Below, piece by piece: positions 46,515 to 57,047 of a stretch of DNA of 64,000 bases (the stretch's first letter is position 1; each line of letters begins with the position of its first letter). The notes beneath the pieces are model-generated. The model made no database searches, was not told the DNA's origin, and worked only from the letters and a program-made list of their open reading frames with translations. The stretch comes from Campylobacter concisus (lineage in GTDB: Bacteria; Campylobacterota; Campylobacteria; Campylobacterales; Campylobacteraceae). The position numbers and the translations under genes are program-made. Location of the stretch: NCBI RefSeq assembly GCF_003048905.1, contig NZ_PIRO01000003.1, positions 1 through 64,000 of the forward strand. Direction: 5' to 3'.

Positions 46515-47575
46515 AACTATACGCCAGATACGTTGGCTGGGTCTATATAAAATCTTTTCTTGTCGTATTTTTAGCACTTGAACTATTTTATGTAGGCATT
46601 GATCTACTTACAAATTTAAAAGATCTGCCACCATCTGCTAACCTTCAGCTCCTTTATGTTGGGCTTACATCACTTAGCGCTATTGGTTATGTTTTGCCAC
46701 TTTCGCTTATTTTTGCACTCATTATTTTACATGTAAATATGGTCAGATCAAACGAGCTAATCAGTTTTTATGCGCTTGGTATTAGTAAAAATAGCTTAAT
46801 TTTTCCACCATTTTTTATTGCACTTTTTGTAACTATTTTTTATGTTGGCTTAAATTTTACTCCATTTGCCTATGCGCACGACTATCAAAAAAGTATCGCT
46901 AAAAATACGGCTTTCTCAAAAAGCACAAATGATTCATTTTTAAAATTTGAAGGCAAATTTATCTACATAAAGGAGCTAAATTCTGTTAATCAAATAGCAA
47001 ATGATGTTAGAATTTTTGAGATAAATGGCACAAATTTACTCTCAACTACATTTGCAAATCACGCTAATTTTAAAGACAATGAGTGGATTTTAAAAGATGT
47101 TAATCAAACTCTTTTGCCACAAATTTTAGAGCTTGGTGAGGCTGGTTTTAATAAAATACAAAGCGAGAGTTTAGATGCACTAAAGGGCTTTAAACCAAAG
47201 AGTATTGAAAGCGCTGCTAGTGTTGAAAACTCAAAATTTAATATCCCAGATGCGATAAATTTTATAAAGACATTTATGAATGAAGGTATCGGCCTTGATA
47301 GCGCAAAAACAGCTTTTTACAACCTTGCTATTGCACCATTTTTTGCACCATTTTTGTTGCTCATTTTTTACTATCATTTGCCTGTAACTGGTAGGTTTTT
47401 TAATCTTGCGCTTTCTACTTTTATTTTTGTTGTGATAACTCTTGTCGTTTGGGGACTGCTCTTTATTCTTGCAAAATTTGCACAAACTTCTGTGATCTTG
47501 CCAGAAATCGGCATAGTTTTGCCAGTTATTTTACTTTTTGCATACGCCATTTATCTCATAAAATCGCATCGTTAA
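46511..47575 (+). CDS. LptF/LptG-family lipopolysaccharide export permease
   Basis: 354-residue inner-membrane protein of the YjgP/YjgQ family with six helices (three at residues 13-120, three at 270-350) around a periplasmic beta-jellyroll (about 130-260). It pairs with LptB2 and a partner permease to move lipooligosaccharide to the outer membrane. SNELISFYALGISKNSLIFP is the coupling-helix region. Sequence alone does not say whether it is the F or G member; it overlaps pth by 4 bases. Confidence 0.85.
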   Translation: MKLYARYVGWVYIKSFLVVFLALELFYVGIDLLTNLKDLPPSANLQLLYVGLTSLSAIGYVLPLSLIFALIILHVNMVRSNELISFYALGISKNSLIFPPFFIALFVTIFYVGLNFTPFAYAHDYQKSIAKNTAFSKSTNDSFLKFEGKFIYIKELNSVNQIANDVRIFEINGTNLLSTTFANHANFKDNEWILKDVNQTLLPQILELGEAGFNKIQSESLDALKGFKPKSIESAASVENSKFNIPDAINFIKTFMNEGIGLDSAKTAFYNLAIAPFFAPFLLLIFYYHLPVTGRFFNLALSTFIFVVITLVVWGLLFILAKFAQTSVILPEIGIVLPVILLFAYAIYLIKSHR

Positions 47576-47598
47576 GCCAAATTTTGGCAAGCTTTTTG

Positions 47599-47604
47599 TA
47601 AAAT
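47599..47604 (+). promoter_or_regulatory. Candidate promoter for lysA
   Basis: TTTTTGTAAAAT (TAAAAT), 27 bases before the lysA ATG in the 55-base gap. Confidence 0.4.
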
Positions 47605-47630
47605 CAAGCCATTTTAATAAAGGCTATTTT

Positions 47631-48854
47631 ATGGATTTTAAAGAGCTTGCACGTAGATACAAAACCCCACTTTACATTTATGATTTTAACCACATAAAAA
47701 ACCGCTATGAAGCACTAAAGAATGCATTTTTTGCTAGAAAATCTCTCATTTGTTATGCAGTGAAAGCAAACTCAAATTTAAGTGTTTTAAAATTTCTAGC
47801 TGATCTTGGAGCTGGATTTGATTGTGTTAGTATTGGCGAAGTAAAAAGAGCACTTTTAGCAGGTGCAAAGAGATATCAGATCATTTTTAGTGGCGTTGGC
47901 AAAAGCGATGAAGAGTTAAAAGAGGCTTTGAAAAATGAAATTTTGCTCATAAATGTCGAGAGTTTCGCTGAACTTTTAAGGCTTGAAGAGATCGCAAAAG
48001 GGCTAAACTTAAAAGCAAGAATTAGCATTAGGGTAAATCCTGGTGTTGATGCGAAAACTCACCCATATATCTCAACAGGGCTAAATGAAAATAAATTTGG
48101 CGTTGATGCCGAAACAGCCAAAAGAATGTACATTCACGCTAAAGCTTCAGGCTCTCTTGAGCCAACTGGTATACATTTTCACATCGGCTCTCAGCTAACA
48201 TCACTTAGCCCGATAATCGATGCCGCAAATATCGTTAGCGAGCTTTTAAGAGAGCTAAGAGCGCTTGAGATAGATATCAAATTTTTTGACGTTGGCGGCG
48301 GACTTGGCATCATTTATAACGATGAAAAAGAGATAAATTTATACGACTATGCTCAAGGAATTTTAGCTGCACTAAAAGGTCAAGATGTGACTGTCGTATG
48401 TGAGCCAGGGCGCTTTATCGTAGGTAATGCTGGCTATTTTGTCGCAAGCGTTTTATATGAAAAATTTAATGGCAAAAAGAGATTTGTCATAACTGATGGT
48501 GCGATGAATGATCTTATTAGACCAAGCCTTTATGGTGCTCATCATGAAATTTTTGTTTGTGGCAAGGATAAAAATTTAGGCCCATGCGACGTGGTTGGTC
48601 CAGTTTGTGAAAGTGGCGATTTTTTAGCAAAAGATATAGAGCTACCAGAGTGCGATAGTGGCGATATCATCGTGGTTAAAGGGGCTGGGGCTTATGGATT
48701 TAGCATGAGTTCAAACTACAACACAAGAAATAGAGCCGCTGAAGTTTGCGTGTTTGATGGCAAGGATAGACTTATAAGAAGACGTGAGAGCTTTGAAGAT
48801 GTTGTGGCACTTGAGAGAGAATTTTTGGAGAGCGCTGATGCAAGAGCTAAATGA
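47631..48854 (+). CDS. lysA: Diaminopimelate decarboxylase
   Basis: 407-residue PLP enzyme making lysine from meso-DAP. The PLP lysine is K45 in CYAVKANSN; FDCVSIGEVKRAL, HFHIGSQL, DVGGGLGI, CEPGRFIVGNAG and GPVCESGDFLAKD follow in family order. First gene of a run through to perR; pheA overlaps its end. Confidence 0.95.
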   Translation: MDFKELARRYKTPLYIYDFNHIKNRYEALKNAFFARKSLICYAVKANSNLSVLKFLADLGAGFDCVSIGEVKRALLAGAKRYQIIFSGVGKSDEELKEALKNEILLINVESFAELLRLEEIAKGLNLKARISIRVNPGVDAKTHPYISTGLNENKFGVDAETAKRMYIHAKASGSLEPTGIHFHIGSQLTSLSPIIDAANIVSELLRELRALEIDIKFFDVGGGLGIIYNDEKEINLYDYAQGILAALKGQDVTVVCEPGRFIVGNAGYFVASVLYEKFNGKKRFVITDGAMNDLIRPSLYGAHHEIFVCGKDKNLGPCDVVGPVCESGDFLAKDIELPECDSGDIIVVKGAGAYGFSMSSNYNTRNRAAEVCVFDGKDRLIRRRESFEDVVALEREFLESADARAK

Positions 48855-49917
48855 GCTTAGAAAAGAGATCGATGCGATCGATGATCTCATCTTAAATAAA
48901 CTAAATGAAAGGATGATTTTAGTTGAGCAGATCGGCAAGCTAAAGCAAACGACTGGGACGCCTATATATCGTCCTGAGCGAGAGCGAGCTATCATAAACC
49001 GCTTAACTAGCCTTAGCAAAGATAAAGCTTTAAATAAAGCTGCGATCGAGGCCATTTATCTTGAAATTTTTGCTGTAAGTAGAAATTTAGAAATGCCTCA
49101 AAAGATCGTATATCTAGGGCCTGAAGGCACTTATACGCATCAAGCGGCGCAAAGTAGATTTGGTGCGATGAGTTCATATTTGCCACTTGCGACCATCGAG
49201 GCGGTTTTTACAAAGCTAGCTCAAAAAGAGGCAAAATACGGCGTTGTGCCTATTGAAAACAACACCGAAGGCGCTGTTGGCGCTACGCTTGATTGTTTGA
49301 GTAAATTCAGTGATATAAAAATAGTTGCTGAGCTTTATGTGGATATCCATCATAGCTTTGTTAGCATAAATGAAAATTTAAAAGAGATAAAGCGAATTTA
49401 TTCACATCCGCAAGGGTATAATCAATGTCGTAAATTTTTAGAAGATCATATGCTAAACGAAATTGAATTTGTTCCAGCAAAATCAACTGCAGCAGCTGCA
49501 TATATGGCATCAATGGATAGAAACTCAGCCGCCATTTGCTCAAAGATCGCAGCAAAAATTTATAACGTGCCGATCGTTTATGAGACGATTGAAGACAATA
49601 TGGCAAATAGAACGAGATTTTTGATTTTAAGCGATTTTAAAAACGCAAGAGTTGAAAACTCGAAAACTTCGATCCTTGCAAAGACTGACCACAGTCCAGG
49701 ACGCCTTGCTGATCTGCTTTCTATATTTAAAAATGAAAATATCAATATCACAAAACTTGAGTCACGTCCTATCAAACAGCGCGAATTTAAGTCAATGTTT
49801 TATCTTGATTTTGAAGGGCATATCGACGATGAGAAGGTACAAAATGCCTTTGAATTAGCAAAAGAGAGCGGTGCTGAGATAAGCTGGTTAGGAAGTTATT
49901 TAAACGGAGATGAGTAA
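48838..49917 (+). CDS. pheA: Bifunctional chorismate mutase / prephenate dehydratase
   Basis: 359-residue enzyme making phenylpyruvate from chorismate. An AroQ mutase domain (about 1-80: [22 protein letters not shown]), a dehydratase domain ([24 protein letters not shown], and NRTRFLIL with the Thr-Arg-Phe motif) and an ACT domain for feedback ([22 protein letters not shown]). Start at ATG 48838 with GGAG upstream, overlapping lysA by 17 bases; an ATG 18 codons earlier lies inside lysA without a good ribosome site. Confidence 0.94.
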   Translation: MQELNELRKEIDAIDDLILNKLNERMILVEQIGKLKQTTGTPIYRPERERAIINRLTSLSKDKALNKAAIEAIYLEIFAVSRNLEMPQKIVYLGPEGTYTHQAAQSRFGAMSSYLPLATIEAVFTKLAQKEAKYGVVPIENNTEGAVGATLDCLSKFSDIKIVAELYVDIHHSFVSINENLKEIKRIYSHPQGYNQCRKFLEDHMLNEIEFVPAKSTAAAAYMASMDRNSAAICSKIAAKIYNVPIVYETIEDNMANRTRFLILSDFKNARVENSKTSILAKTDHSPGRLADLLSIFKNENINITKLESRPIKQREFKSMFYLDFEGHIDDEKVQNAFELAKESGAEISWLGSYLNGDE

Positions 49918-51014
49918 TGAAATTTAATGACTTTTTAGATGATTTAGTTAATTACGAGGCTGGAAAGCCGATCGAACTTGTAGTTAGAGAGTTTGGCATC
50001 GAGGCAAAAGATGTGATAAAGCTAGCGAGTAATGAAAATCCTTTTGGCACGAGCAAACGCGTAGAAGAGGCACTAAAAGAGGTCGCTAAAAACGCACATC
50101 TCTATCCAGACGATAGCTACTTTGAGCTAAAAGAAGGACTGGCTAAGAATTTTGGCGTAACTAGCAAAAATTTAATCATCGGCTCTGGAAGCGATCAGAT
50201 CATAGAGTACGCACTTCACGCAAAGGCAAACAAACAAAGTGGCGTTTTGATGGCTGGTGTGACGTTTGCGATGTATGAAATTTATGCAAAACAAACAGGG
50301 GCTAAAATTTACCGCACAAAGAGTGTGGAGCATAATTTGAGTGAGTTTTTAGAAATTTATAATGCACATAAAGATGAAATTTCAATAATCTTTCTTTGTT
50401 TGCCGAATAATCCACTTGGCGAGTGTTTGGACGCAGATGAGGTCTTTAAATTTATAAAAAGCGTTGATGAAAATACGCTTGTTGTGCTTGATTGTGCTTA
50501 CAACGAATTTGCTAAATTTAAAGATAGCAAAAAAGAGATAAAGCCAAGCGAGGTGGTAAAATTTAAAAATGCCATCTATCTCGGCACTTTCTCAAAAGCC
50601 TACGCACTTGGTGGCATGCGCGTTGGATACGGCGTGGCAAATGAAGAGATCATAGGCGCTCTCTCAAAACTAAGAGCCCCATTTAATATCACAACTCCAA
50701 GTCTAAGAGCTGCGATAGTAGCACTTGGAGATGATGAGTTTGTTCAGCAAACCATGCAAAATAACTTCGAGCAAATGAGGAGATATGAGGAATTTGCAAA
50801 GCAAAATGGCATTGAGTTTATCCCAAGCTACACAAATTTCATCACATTTAAATTTAGCGAGCCAAAATCAAGCCAGATATGCGAAAAGATGCTAAAAAAA
50901 GGTATAATTTTACGAGATTTAAAAAGCTACGCCTTAAATGCGGTGAGAATCACCATCGGACAGGCATGGCAAAACGATAGAGTTTTTGAAGAGTTAAAGC
51001 AAATTTTAAAGTAG
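49917..51014 (+). CDS. hisC: Histidinol-phosphate aminotransferase
   Basis: 365-residue class I/II aminotransferase of histidine synthesis. [18 protein letters not shown], a Pro-rich [10 protein letters not shown] and the PLP lysine K227 in [17 protein letters not shown]. It shares one base with the pheA stop (TAATG); it may also serve aromatic amino acid transamination, fitting the pheA neighbour. Confidence 0.93.
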   Translation: MKFNDFLDDLVNYEAGKPIELVVREFGIEAKDVIKLASNENPFGTSKRVEEALKEVAKNAHLYPDDSYFELKEGLAKNFGVTSKNLIIGSGSDQIIEYALHAKANKQSGVLMAGVTFAMYEIYAKQTGAKIYRTKSVEHNLSEFLEIYNAHKDEISIIFLCLPNNPLGECLDADEVFKFIKSVDENTLVVLDCAYNEFAKFKDSKKEIKPSEVVKFKNAIYLGTFSKAYALGGMRVGYGVANEEIIGALSKLRAPFNITTPSLRAAIVALGDDEFVQQTMQNNFEQMRRYEEFAKQNGIEFIPSYTNFITFKFSEPKSSQICEKMLKKGIILRDLKSYALNAVRITIGQAWQNDRVFEELKQILK

Positions 51015-51018
51015 GGAT

Positions 51019-52716
51019 ATGGATTTTAAGGCATTACTTCATCAAATAAGTCAAATTTATCAAAAGCTTTCACTAAAACAAAAGATCGTCGCAGCTAGCT
51101 CGATCGTCTTGGTCGTGGCATTTTTGGTATTTTTAACACTTTATAAAAGCAAAAATGAAAATTTTGCAGGCTACAGCGTCCTTTTTGAAAATATTAGCCC
51201 AAATGATTCTGCCTTAATACTTGATCAGCTAAACAAAGATGGCATTAAATATAAATTAGCAAACGAAGGCACTATCCTTGTACCAACGAGTGATGTTTAT
51301 AAAGAGCGCATCGCTGTTGCAACGCTTGGAATACCAAAAGAGAGCAAAATCGGCTTTGAAATTTTTGATAAGCAAGAATTTGGTGCGACTGATGCCGAGC
51401 AGAGAGTAAAATTTCAAAGAGCGCTTGAGGGCGAGCTAGCTAGAACGATCGAGAGTCTCTCTTCTATCCAAAAAGCAACCGTAAGAATAGCCATACCAAA
51501 AGAGAGTGTTTTTACTGAGCGTCAAGCACTTCCAACAGCGTCTATCGTTGTTGAGCTAAAGCCAGGCGTTAGCCTAAACGCAAAGCAAATTTTTGGTATT
51601 AAAAACCTTGTCGCTGCCTCTGTTACAAACTTAAGCACAGAAAATGTAAGGATCGTCAATCAAGATGGCGTCGCACTTGGCGATGAAGACGGTGAGTTTG
51701 ATAGTGATGCTATAGCTCAGCAGATCCGCTATAAGCGCGAGTTTGAAAATAATTACGAGCAAAAGATCGTAAATGTGCTAGCTCCTATCGTGGGCGGTGC
51801 GGACAAGGTCGTAGCAAAGGTAAATATCGACTTTGACTTTGATAAAAAAGATACAAAAAGCGAGGTTTATGACCCAAATAACGTCGTAAGAAGCGAAAGC
51901 AATATCGAGGAAAAGCGCCAAGGCTCAGCACCAAATGAAGTTGGTGGCGTCCCAGGTGCAGTTAGCAACATTGGCCCTGTCCAAGGCCTTGATGATAGCA
52001 CTTTAAAAGAGCAGTACAACAAAAGCTCACAGCAGACAAACTATGAAATTTCAAAGAAAGTAACAAGCATTAAAGGACAGTTTGCTAGCATAAATAGAGT
52101 GAGTGCAGCTGTCGTTATAGACGGGCTTTATCAGAGTAAAAAAGATAGCGACGGCAAGCCAACTGGCGAGCTTGAATTTGCCCCACTTACCAAAGAGCAA
52201 AGAGAGTCAATCACAAATTTAATCAAACAATCAATCGGCTATAACCAAAATAGAGGCGATGAAGTAAGCTTAGATAACTTTGAGTTTAAAACCGGTAAAG
52301 ATATAAGCACTAGCGAGAAGATGGATGGCTTTGTGAATAACTATGTAGTGCCATTTATGCCGCTACTAAAATATATTTTTGCAGCATTGTTGCTCTACAT
52401 CTTCTACAAAAAAGTCATTGTGCCATTTATGCAAAAGATGCTTGAAGAGACAAAAGAAGAAGAGGAGCAAGTTCAAGATGGCCTTGAAGATATTGAGGTA
52501 GATGCTGAAGATACGCTTGAGAAATTTAAAGCTGCTCGCAAAAAGGTCGAAGAGCAACTAGGACTTAGTGGCGAGTTTAATGAAGATGAACTAAAATATG
52601 ATGTTTTACTTGAGAAAATGAGAGCGGTCATCACAGAAAGAAATGAAGAGATAGCAATGCTACTTCAAGATATGGTAAAAAATGACAGCGACTTTAATAT
52701 GCGTAAGGAAATTTGA
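51019..52716 (+). CDS. fliF: Flagellar MS-ring protein FliF
   Basis: 565-residue inner-membrane ring protein. Two membrane helices (about 20-41 and 450-466) flank the periplasmic ring-building motifs (NLVAASVTNLSTENV). A Pro/Gly-rich segment near 305-325 and the cytoplasmic C-terminus, which binds FliG, are as expected. It is the first of fliF-fliG-fliH. Confidence 0.95.
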   Translation: MDFKALLHQISQIYQKLSLKQKIVAASSIVLVVAFLVFLTLYKSKNENFAGYSVLFENISPNDSALILDQLNKDGIKYKLANEGTILVPTSDVYKERIAVATLGIPKESKIGFEIFDKQEFGATDAEQRVKFQRALEGELARTIESLSSIQKATVRIAIPKESVFTERQALPTASIVVELKPGVSLNAKQIFGIKNLVAASVTNLSTENVRIVNQDGVALGDEDGEFDSDAIAQQIRYKREFENNYEQKIVNVLAPIVGGADKVVAKVNIDFDFDKKDTKSEVYDPNNVVRSESNIEEKRQGSAPNEVGGVPGAVSNIGPVQGLDDSTLKEQYNKSSQQTNYEISKKVTSIKGQFASINRVSAAVVIDGLYQSKKDSDGKPTGELEFAPLTKEQRESITNLIKQSIGYNQNRGDEVSLDNFEFKTGKDISTSEKMDGFVNNYVVPFMPLLKYIFAALLLYIFYKKVIVPFMQKMLEETKEEEEQVQDGLEDIEVDAEDTLEKFKAARKKVEEQLGLSGEFNEDELKYDVLLEKMRAVITERNEEIAMLLQDMVKNDSDFNMRKEI

Positions 52717-53747
52717 TGTCAATAAAGCTAAATGATAAGCAAAAAATGATTTATGACGATCTATCGATGCCTGAAAAGATTGCTATTTTGCTGATCCAGC
52801 TTGGCGAAGAGGCAACTGCTCTTATATTTTCTCACATGGATGTTGATGTCATCACTGAAATTTCAGGCTATATCGCAACCGCAAAAAACATAGACAAACA
52901 AGTCGCAAGTGCCGTACTAGAAGAATTTTACGCGCTAATGCAGTCAAATCAATATATGAGAAGTGGTGGTTTAGAGTACGCAAAAGAAATTCTTTACCGC
53001 ACATTTGGTCCAGAGGCTGCTCAGAAAATTTTAGACAAGCTTGCAAAAAGCATGGAAAACTCAAAAAGCTTTGGCTATCTTGATAAGATAAAACCACAAC
53101 AGCTTGCAGACTTTATCATAAAAGAGCACCCTCAAACCATAGCGCTAATACTAGCTCACATGGACTCAACAAGTGCTGCTGAAACGCTTAGCTTTTTCTC
53201 AGATGAGTTAAGAAGCGAAGTCGTTATTAGAATGGCAAATCTTGGTGATATTAGCCCATCGGTAATTAAGCGTGTTTCAACCGTACTTGAGGGTAAACTC
53301 GAAAGTCTTACATCTTATAAAGTCGAAGTTGGCGGTCCAAGAGCTGTGGCAGAAGTGCTTAATAGACTTGGGCAAAAAGCTAGTAAAAGCACGATTGAGC
53401 GTATTGAGCAAAGCGATGATAAGCTTGCAACAACGATTAAAGAGCTTATGTTTACATTTGAAGATATTATCAACCTTAACGCAACTGCGATTAGAGAAAT
53501 TCTTAAAAATGTCGACAAAAAAGACCTTATGGTCGCATTTAAGGGCTCAAGCGACGGCATAAAGGATAAATTTTTATCAAATATGTCTCAGCGTGCAGCA
53601 GAAGCTTTTAAAGAGGAGATGCAATATCTTGGTGCGGTGCGTGTAAAAGATGTTGAAGAGGCTCAAAGACGCATAGTAGAGACAGTGCAAACTCTAGCTG
53701 ATCAAGGTGTATTCCAAGTCGGCGAAGCAGATGAGATGATAGAATGA
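52716..53747 (+). CDS. fliG: Flagellar motor switch protein FliG
   Basis: 343-residue rotor protein linking FliF, FliM and the stator. EKIAILLIQLGEEAT at the N-domain, EHPQTIALILAHM in the middle domain and LMFTFEDIINL plus the charged C-terminal helix (KDLMVAFKGSSDGIKDKFLSN). ATG 52716 overlaps the fliF stop and has AAGGAA upstream; a TTG one codon earlier is less likely. Confidence 0.95.
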   Translation: MSIKLNDKQKMIYDDLSMPEKIAILLIQLGEEATALIFSHMDVDVITEISGYIATAKNIDKQVASAVLEEFYALMQSNQYMRSGGLEYAKEILYRTFGPEAAQKILDKLAKSMENSKSFGYLDKIKPQQLADFIIKEHPQTIALILAHMDSTSAAETLSFFSDELRSEVVIRMANLGDISPSVIKRVSTVLEGKLESLTSYKVEVGGPRAVAEVLNRLGQKASKSTIERIEQSDDKLATTIKELMFTFEDIINLNATAIREILKNVDKKDLMVAFKGSSDGIKDKFLSNMSQRAAEAFKEEMQYLGAVRVKDVEEAQRRIVETVQTLADQGVFQVGEADEMIE

Positions 53748-54607
53748 AAAGCAGCGTAATAACCAGTGAGACTTCTCCGGCTCACTTTATAGAAAATTAT
53801 AGATTTAAGGTGCTTGGAGTCGGAGAGCGAGCCACAGATAGTGCTCCTGTATTGATAGAAGAAAATAATCTTAGTGAAGAGCTAAGCGAGCAAAATTTTG
53901 GGCAAAAGGGTGAAAATTTCATTCCTCAAGCTAGCCACCAAACGCAGACAAACTCACAAAACCACTTTGCTCCTCAGGCTCAAAGTCCACAAATACAGCA
54001 AGCAGGCGAGTCGAGCTTTGTCGAAGAACTGCTTAAAAAAACAGATGAGCTAAGCAGCAACATCATCAAACTTCAAATGCAAATAGAAAATCAAGAGAGT
54101 GAATTTGCTAAGCGCCTTGAGGTTGAAATTTCTCGTGCAAAAGAGGATGGTAAAAATGAAGGTATCGCCCAAGCAAATGCGGCAAATGAAGCAAGGATAA
54201 ATGAGCTTGAGGCTAGATTTAGCGCTTCGGCTGCAAAGCTAGATGAGCAGTACGTTAAATTTGATGAGTTTTTAAAGAAGATCGAAGAAGAGCTTGGGCA
54301 AACTGCTATAAAAATCGCAAAAGAAGTAATCGATAAAGAAATTTCAACCTCTTCAAATCAGATCGCTCATCATCTAGCAAGCTCTCTTATAAAAGAGCTA
54401 AGTAATGTTAAAAATATAGAAATTCGCGTAAATCCTGAGGATAGCGAATATATAAAAGAGCAATTTAGCAAGAATGAACACGTCAAAATAAGCGCTGATG
54501 ATGCTATAAGTAAAGGTGGTGTGGTTATTATAAGTGATGGTGGCAATATCGATGCGACTATGCAAACAAGGCTAGAAAAACTAAAAATGCTGGTAAATAA
54601 TGAATAA
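53744..54607 (+). CDS. fliH: Flagellar assembly protein FliH
   Basis: 287-residue regulator of the export ATPase FliI. A long Gln/Ser-rich N-terminus (about 45-90) precedes a coiled coil (about 95-190) and the C-terminal FliH/HrpE domain (ELGQTAIKIAKEVIDKEIS, IEIRVNPEDSEYIKE). Overlaps fliG by 4 bases and dxs by 8 bases. Confidence 0.88.
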   Translation: MKSSVITSETSPAHFIENYRFKVLGVGERATDSAPVLIEENNLSEELSEQNFGQKGENFIPQASHQTQTNSQNHFAPQAQSPQIQQAGESSFVEELLKKTDELSSNIIKLQMQIENQESEFAKRLEVEISRAKEDGKNEGIAQANAANEARINELEARFSASAAKLDEQYVKFDEFLKKIEEELGQTAIKIAKEVIDKEISTSSNQIAHHLASSLIKELSNVKNIEIRVNPEDSEYIKEQFSKNEHVKISADDAISKGGVVIISDGGNIDATMQTRLEKLKMLVNNE

Positions 54608-56426
54608 AGACGTTAAAAGTTTAGATGTTGATGAACTAAACGCACTTTGTCATGACATCAGGGATAAAATTTTAGCCACTGTTAGCAAAAATGGCGGTCA
54701 TCTTAGCTCAAACATCGGTGCAGTCGAGATCATTGTAGCGATGCATAAAATTTTTGATGTGACAAAAGACCCATTTATTTACGATGTAAGCCACCAAAGC
54801 TACGCACACAAACTACTAACTGGACGCTGGGAGAGCTTTGATACGCTTAGAAAATTTAATGGTATCAGCGGCTATACAAAGCCAAGCGAGAGTAAATTTG
54901 ACTACTTTGTAGCAGGGCATAGCTCGACATCCATATCGCTAGCAGTTGGTGCTGCAAAGGCGATAAAACTTAAAAACGAAGATCGTATCCCAGTGGCTGT
55001 CATAGGCGATGGCTCACTAAGTGGTGGCATGGCGTACGAGGCGCTAAATGAGCTAGGGGACAGAAAATATCCTTGCGTCATCATCCTAAACGACAACGAG
55101 ATGAGTATAAGCAAGCCTATAGGCGCGCTTAGCAAGTACCTAAGCCAGATGATGGCGGGTCAGTTTTATCAAAAATTTAAGGGTAGGGTTGAGAAATTTC
55201 TAAGCTATATGCCAGATTCAGCTGCATACATGGCTAGACGTATCGAAGAGGGCATTAGACTCATCACTCCTGGCATGTTTTTCGAAGAGCTTGGACTCGA
55301 GTATATAGGCCCAGTTGATGGACATGACCTTTCAGCGCTTCTTAGTACATTTGAAACTGCCAAAAATATGAAAAAACCAGTCATAGTGCATGTACAGACG
55401 CTAAAGGGCAAAGGATATGAATTTGCTGAGGGGTGCTATGAGAATTGGCACGGAGTTGGGCCATTTGATCTAAAAAGTGGCGAATTTATAAAAAGACAGT
55501 CAAACAAGTCAGCCACTGCAATCTTTAGTGAACAGCTTTTAAAAATGGCAAGAGAGCATAGCGATATCGTTGGTGTGACGGCTGCGATGCCAACAGGCAC
55601 TGGCATGGACGCACTTATACAAGAATTCCCGGATCGTTTTTGGGACGTAGCGATAGCTGAGCAGCACGCAGTTACCTCTATGTCAGCCATGGCAAAAGAG
55701 GGTTTTAAGCCATTTGTTGCGATATACTCGACATTTATGCAAAGAGCCTATGATCAAGTCATTCACGATGCTTCTATTTTAAATTTAAACATCACCTTTG
55801 CGATGGATAGAGCGGGTATTGTTGGCGAAGATGGCGAAACGCATCAGGGTGCGTTTGATATTAGCTTTTTAAACGCTGTGCCAAACATGGTTCTTTTTGC
55901 CCCAAGATGCGAAGAGAGTATGAAAAATGTTATGGAATTTGCCTACTCTTACAAGGGTGTTAGCGCATTTAGATATCCGCGCGGAGCGTTTATCTTAAGA
56001 GATGAGTTTGAAGCTCAGCCACTTGAGTTTGGCAAGGGTGAAATTTTAGCTGATGCAAATAGTGATATTGTATTTTTAGGCTACGGTAACGGCGTTGGCA
56101 AGGCAAATTTGGTCAGAAATTTACTAACTGGCAAGCTTGATGTGATATTGGTTGATCTTGTCTTTGCAAAGCCGCTTGATAGTGGGCTTTTATTAGATCT
56201 TGCAAAACGCACTAAAAAGTGGTACATCTTTAGCGATAGTGCTAAAAGAGGCGGTATTGGTGAGATAGTAAGTGCATTTTTACAAGAAAATAAAATTTCA
56301 AATATAAGTGTCATTAGCTTTGAGTATGAAGATAAATTTATCCCCCATGGTTCAACTGCTGAGGTTGAAAAGCATCTTGGTATAAGTGCTGAGCAGATTA
56401 CCAAAAATTTACTAGAGAATAATTAA
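54600..56426 (+). CDS. dxs: 1-deoxy-D-xylulose-5-phosphate synthase
   Basis: 608-residue TPP enzyme starting the MEP isoprenoid pathway. HLSSNIGAVEIIVAMH, YDVSHQSYAHK, the TPP-Mg motif GDGSLSGGMAYEALNELG, and transketolase pyrimidine-domain motifs VAIAEQHAVT and YSTFMQRAYDQV. It overlaps fliH at its start, an arrangement conserved with C. jejuni. Its product also feeds undecaprenyl carrier synthesis used by the pgl system. Confidence 0.95.
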   Translation: MNKDVKSLDVDELNALCHDIRDKILATVSKNGGHLSSNIGAVEIIVAMHKIFDVTKDPFIYDVSHQSYAHKLLTGRWESFDTLRKFNGISGYTKPSESKFDYFVAGHSSTSISLAVGAAKAIKLKNEDRIPVAVIGDGSLSGGMAYEALNELGDRKYPCVIILNDNEMSISKPIGALSKYLSQMMAGQFYQKFKGRVEKFLSYMPDSAAYMARRIEEGIRLITPGMFFEELGLEYIGPVDGHDLSALLSTFETAKNMKKPVIVHVQTLKGKGYEFAEGCYENWHGVGPFDLKSGEFIKRQSNKSATAIFSEQLLKMAREHSDIVGVTAAMPTGTGMDALIQEFPDRFWDVAIAEQHAVTSMSAMAKEGFKPFVAIYSTFMQRAYDQVIHDASILNLNITFAMDRAGIVGEDGETHQGAFDISFLNAVPNMVLFAPRCEESMKNVMEFAYSYKGVSAFRYPRGAFILRDEFEAQPLEFGKGEILADANSDIVFLGYGNGVGKANLVRNLLTGKLDVILVDLVFAKPLDSGLLLDLAKRTKKWYIFSDSAKRGGIGEIVSAFLQENKISNISVISFEYEDKFIPHGSTAEVEKHLGISAEQITKNLLENN

Positions 56427-56498
56427 TATCATTTAATAAAGTAACGTTTAATATTATTTTTGCTAGCATAAGCCAAAATAAAAACAAGGAAAAGCATT
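56427..56498 (+). promoter_or_regulatory. Promoter/operator region of perR
   Basis: TTGCTAGCAT (-10 TAGCAT, 56464-56469) lies 30 bases before the perR ATG, and an AT-rich partly dyad-symmetric stretch (TTAATAAAGTAACGTTTAAT, 56433-56452) covers the -35 zone. PerR is autoregulated in C. jejuni, so this is a reasonable operator candidate. Confidence 0.3.
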
Positions 56499-56909
56499 AT
56501 GCAATACGTATCATTATTAAAGCAATCTGGGCTAAAAGTCACGCCACAACGCCTTAGCGTTTTAAGAATTCTTGATCGCCACACGCATCCAACGATTGAT
56601 GAGCTTTATGATGAAATTTTAAAGGAGAGCCCATCGGTTTCTCTAGCAACGGTTTATAAAAATTTAAATACTTTAAAAGACGAAGGTCTCGTAGTTGAAG
56701 TAAATATCGTCAATCAAAAGGCTAGATACGATATCTACGAATATCCACATATTCATGTTGTCTGTGAAAGCTGTGGAAGCGTCGAGGACGTGAGCTACGA
56801 TGATGCTGAGCTTGGCAAATATCAAGAGGCACTAGAAAAGAAGATCGGAAATATAATAGAGCGTCTAAATATCGTAGCTAGTGTAAAAAGCTGTAAACAC
56901 TGTAAATAA
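56499..56909 (+). CDS. perR: Peroxide-responsive Fur-family repressor PerR
   Basis: 136-residue metalloregulator. Winged-helix N-domain (GLKVTPQRLSVLRIL, SLATVYKNLNTLKDEG) and a C-domain with the regulatory His cluster EYPHIHVVC and two CxxC zinc pairs (CESC, CKHC). Size and position (dxs-perR) match C. jejuni Cj0322. It should repress catalase and ahpC-type genes and itself. It could in principle be Fur, but Fur is longer and the context differs. Confidence 0.88.
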   Translation: MQYVSLLKQSGLKVTPQRLSVLRILDRHTHPTIDELYDEILKESPSVSLATVYKNLNTLKDEGLVVEVNIVNQKARYDIYEYPHIHVVCESCGSVEDVSYDDAELGKYQEALEKKIGNIIERLNIVASVKSCKHCK

Positions 56910-56952
56910 AATTTATGTTGCTATTTAGCAACATAAATTCCATCTTTTTCTT
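56910..56952 (+). terminator. Terminator after perR
   Basis: A perfect 13-bp stem, AATTTATGTTGCT (56910-56922) with AGCAACATAAATT (56927-56939), loop ATTT, then CATCTTTTTCTT. It is unusually long and AT-rich for a terminator. It starts right at the perR stop. Confidence 0.75.
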
Positions 56953-57017
56953 ATAAAAATACTTTTAAAATAAGCCTAAATTTAGCATTCTTCTCATTGT
57001 TTTAAGCACTAACTTGC

Positions 57018-57023
57018 TAAAAT
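57018..57023 (+). promoter_or_regulatory. Candidate promoter for the CYTH-CHAD gene
   Basis: Extended -10 CTTGCTAAAAT (TAAAAT), 25 bases before the GTG start. Confidence 0.5.
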
Positions 57024-57047
57024 GAACAAAAAATTTTGGAGAAAAAT

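Noticed and set aside
47575-47587. GCCAAATTTTGGC palindrome after the LptF/G gene as a terminator
   Set aside because: The symmetric sequence leaves almost no loop, so a stable hairpin is unlikely; it is more likely chance in AT-rich spacer.
56499-56909. Calling this gene fur
   Set aside because: Length 136, two CxxC pairs and the dxs neighbour match PerR of C. jejuni; Fur in this genus is longer and in another context.
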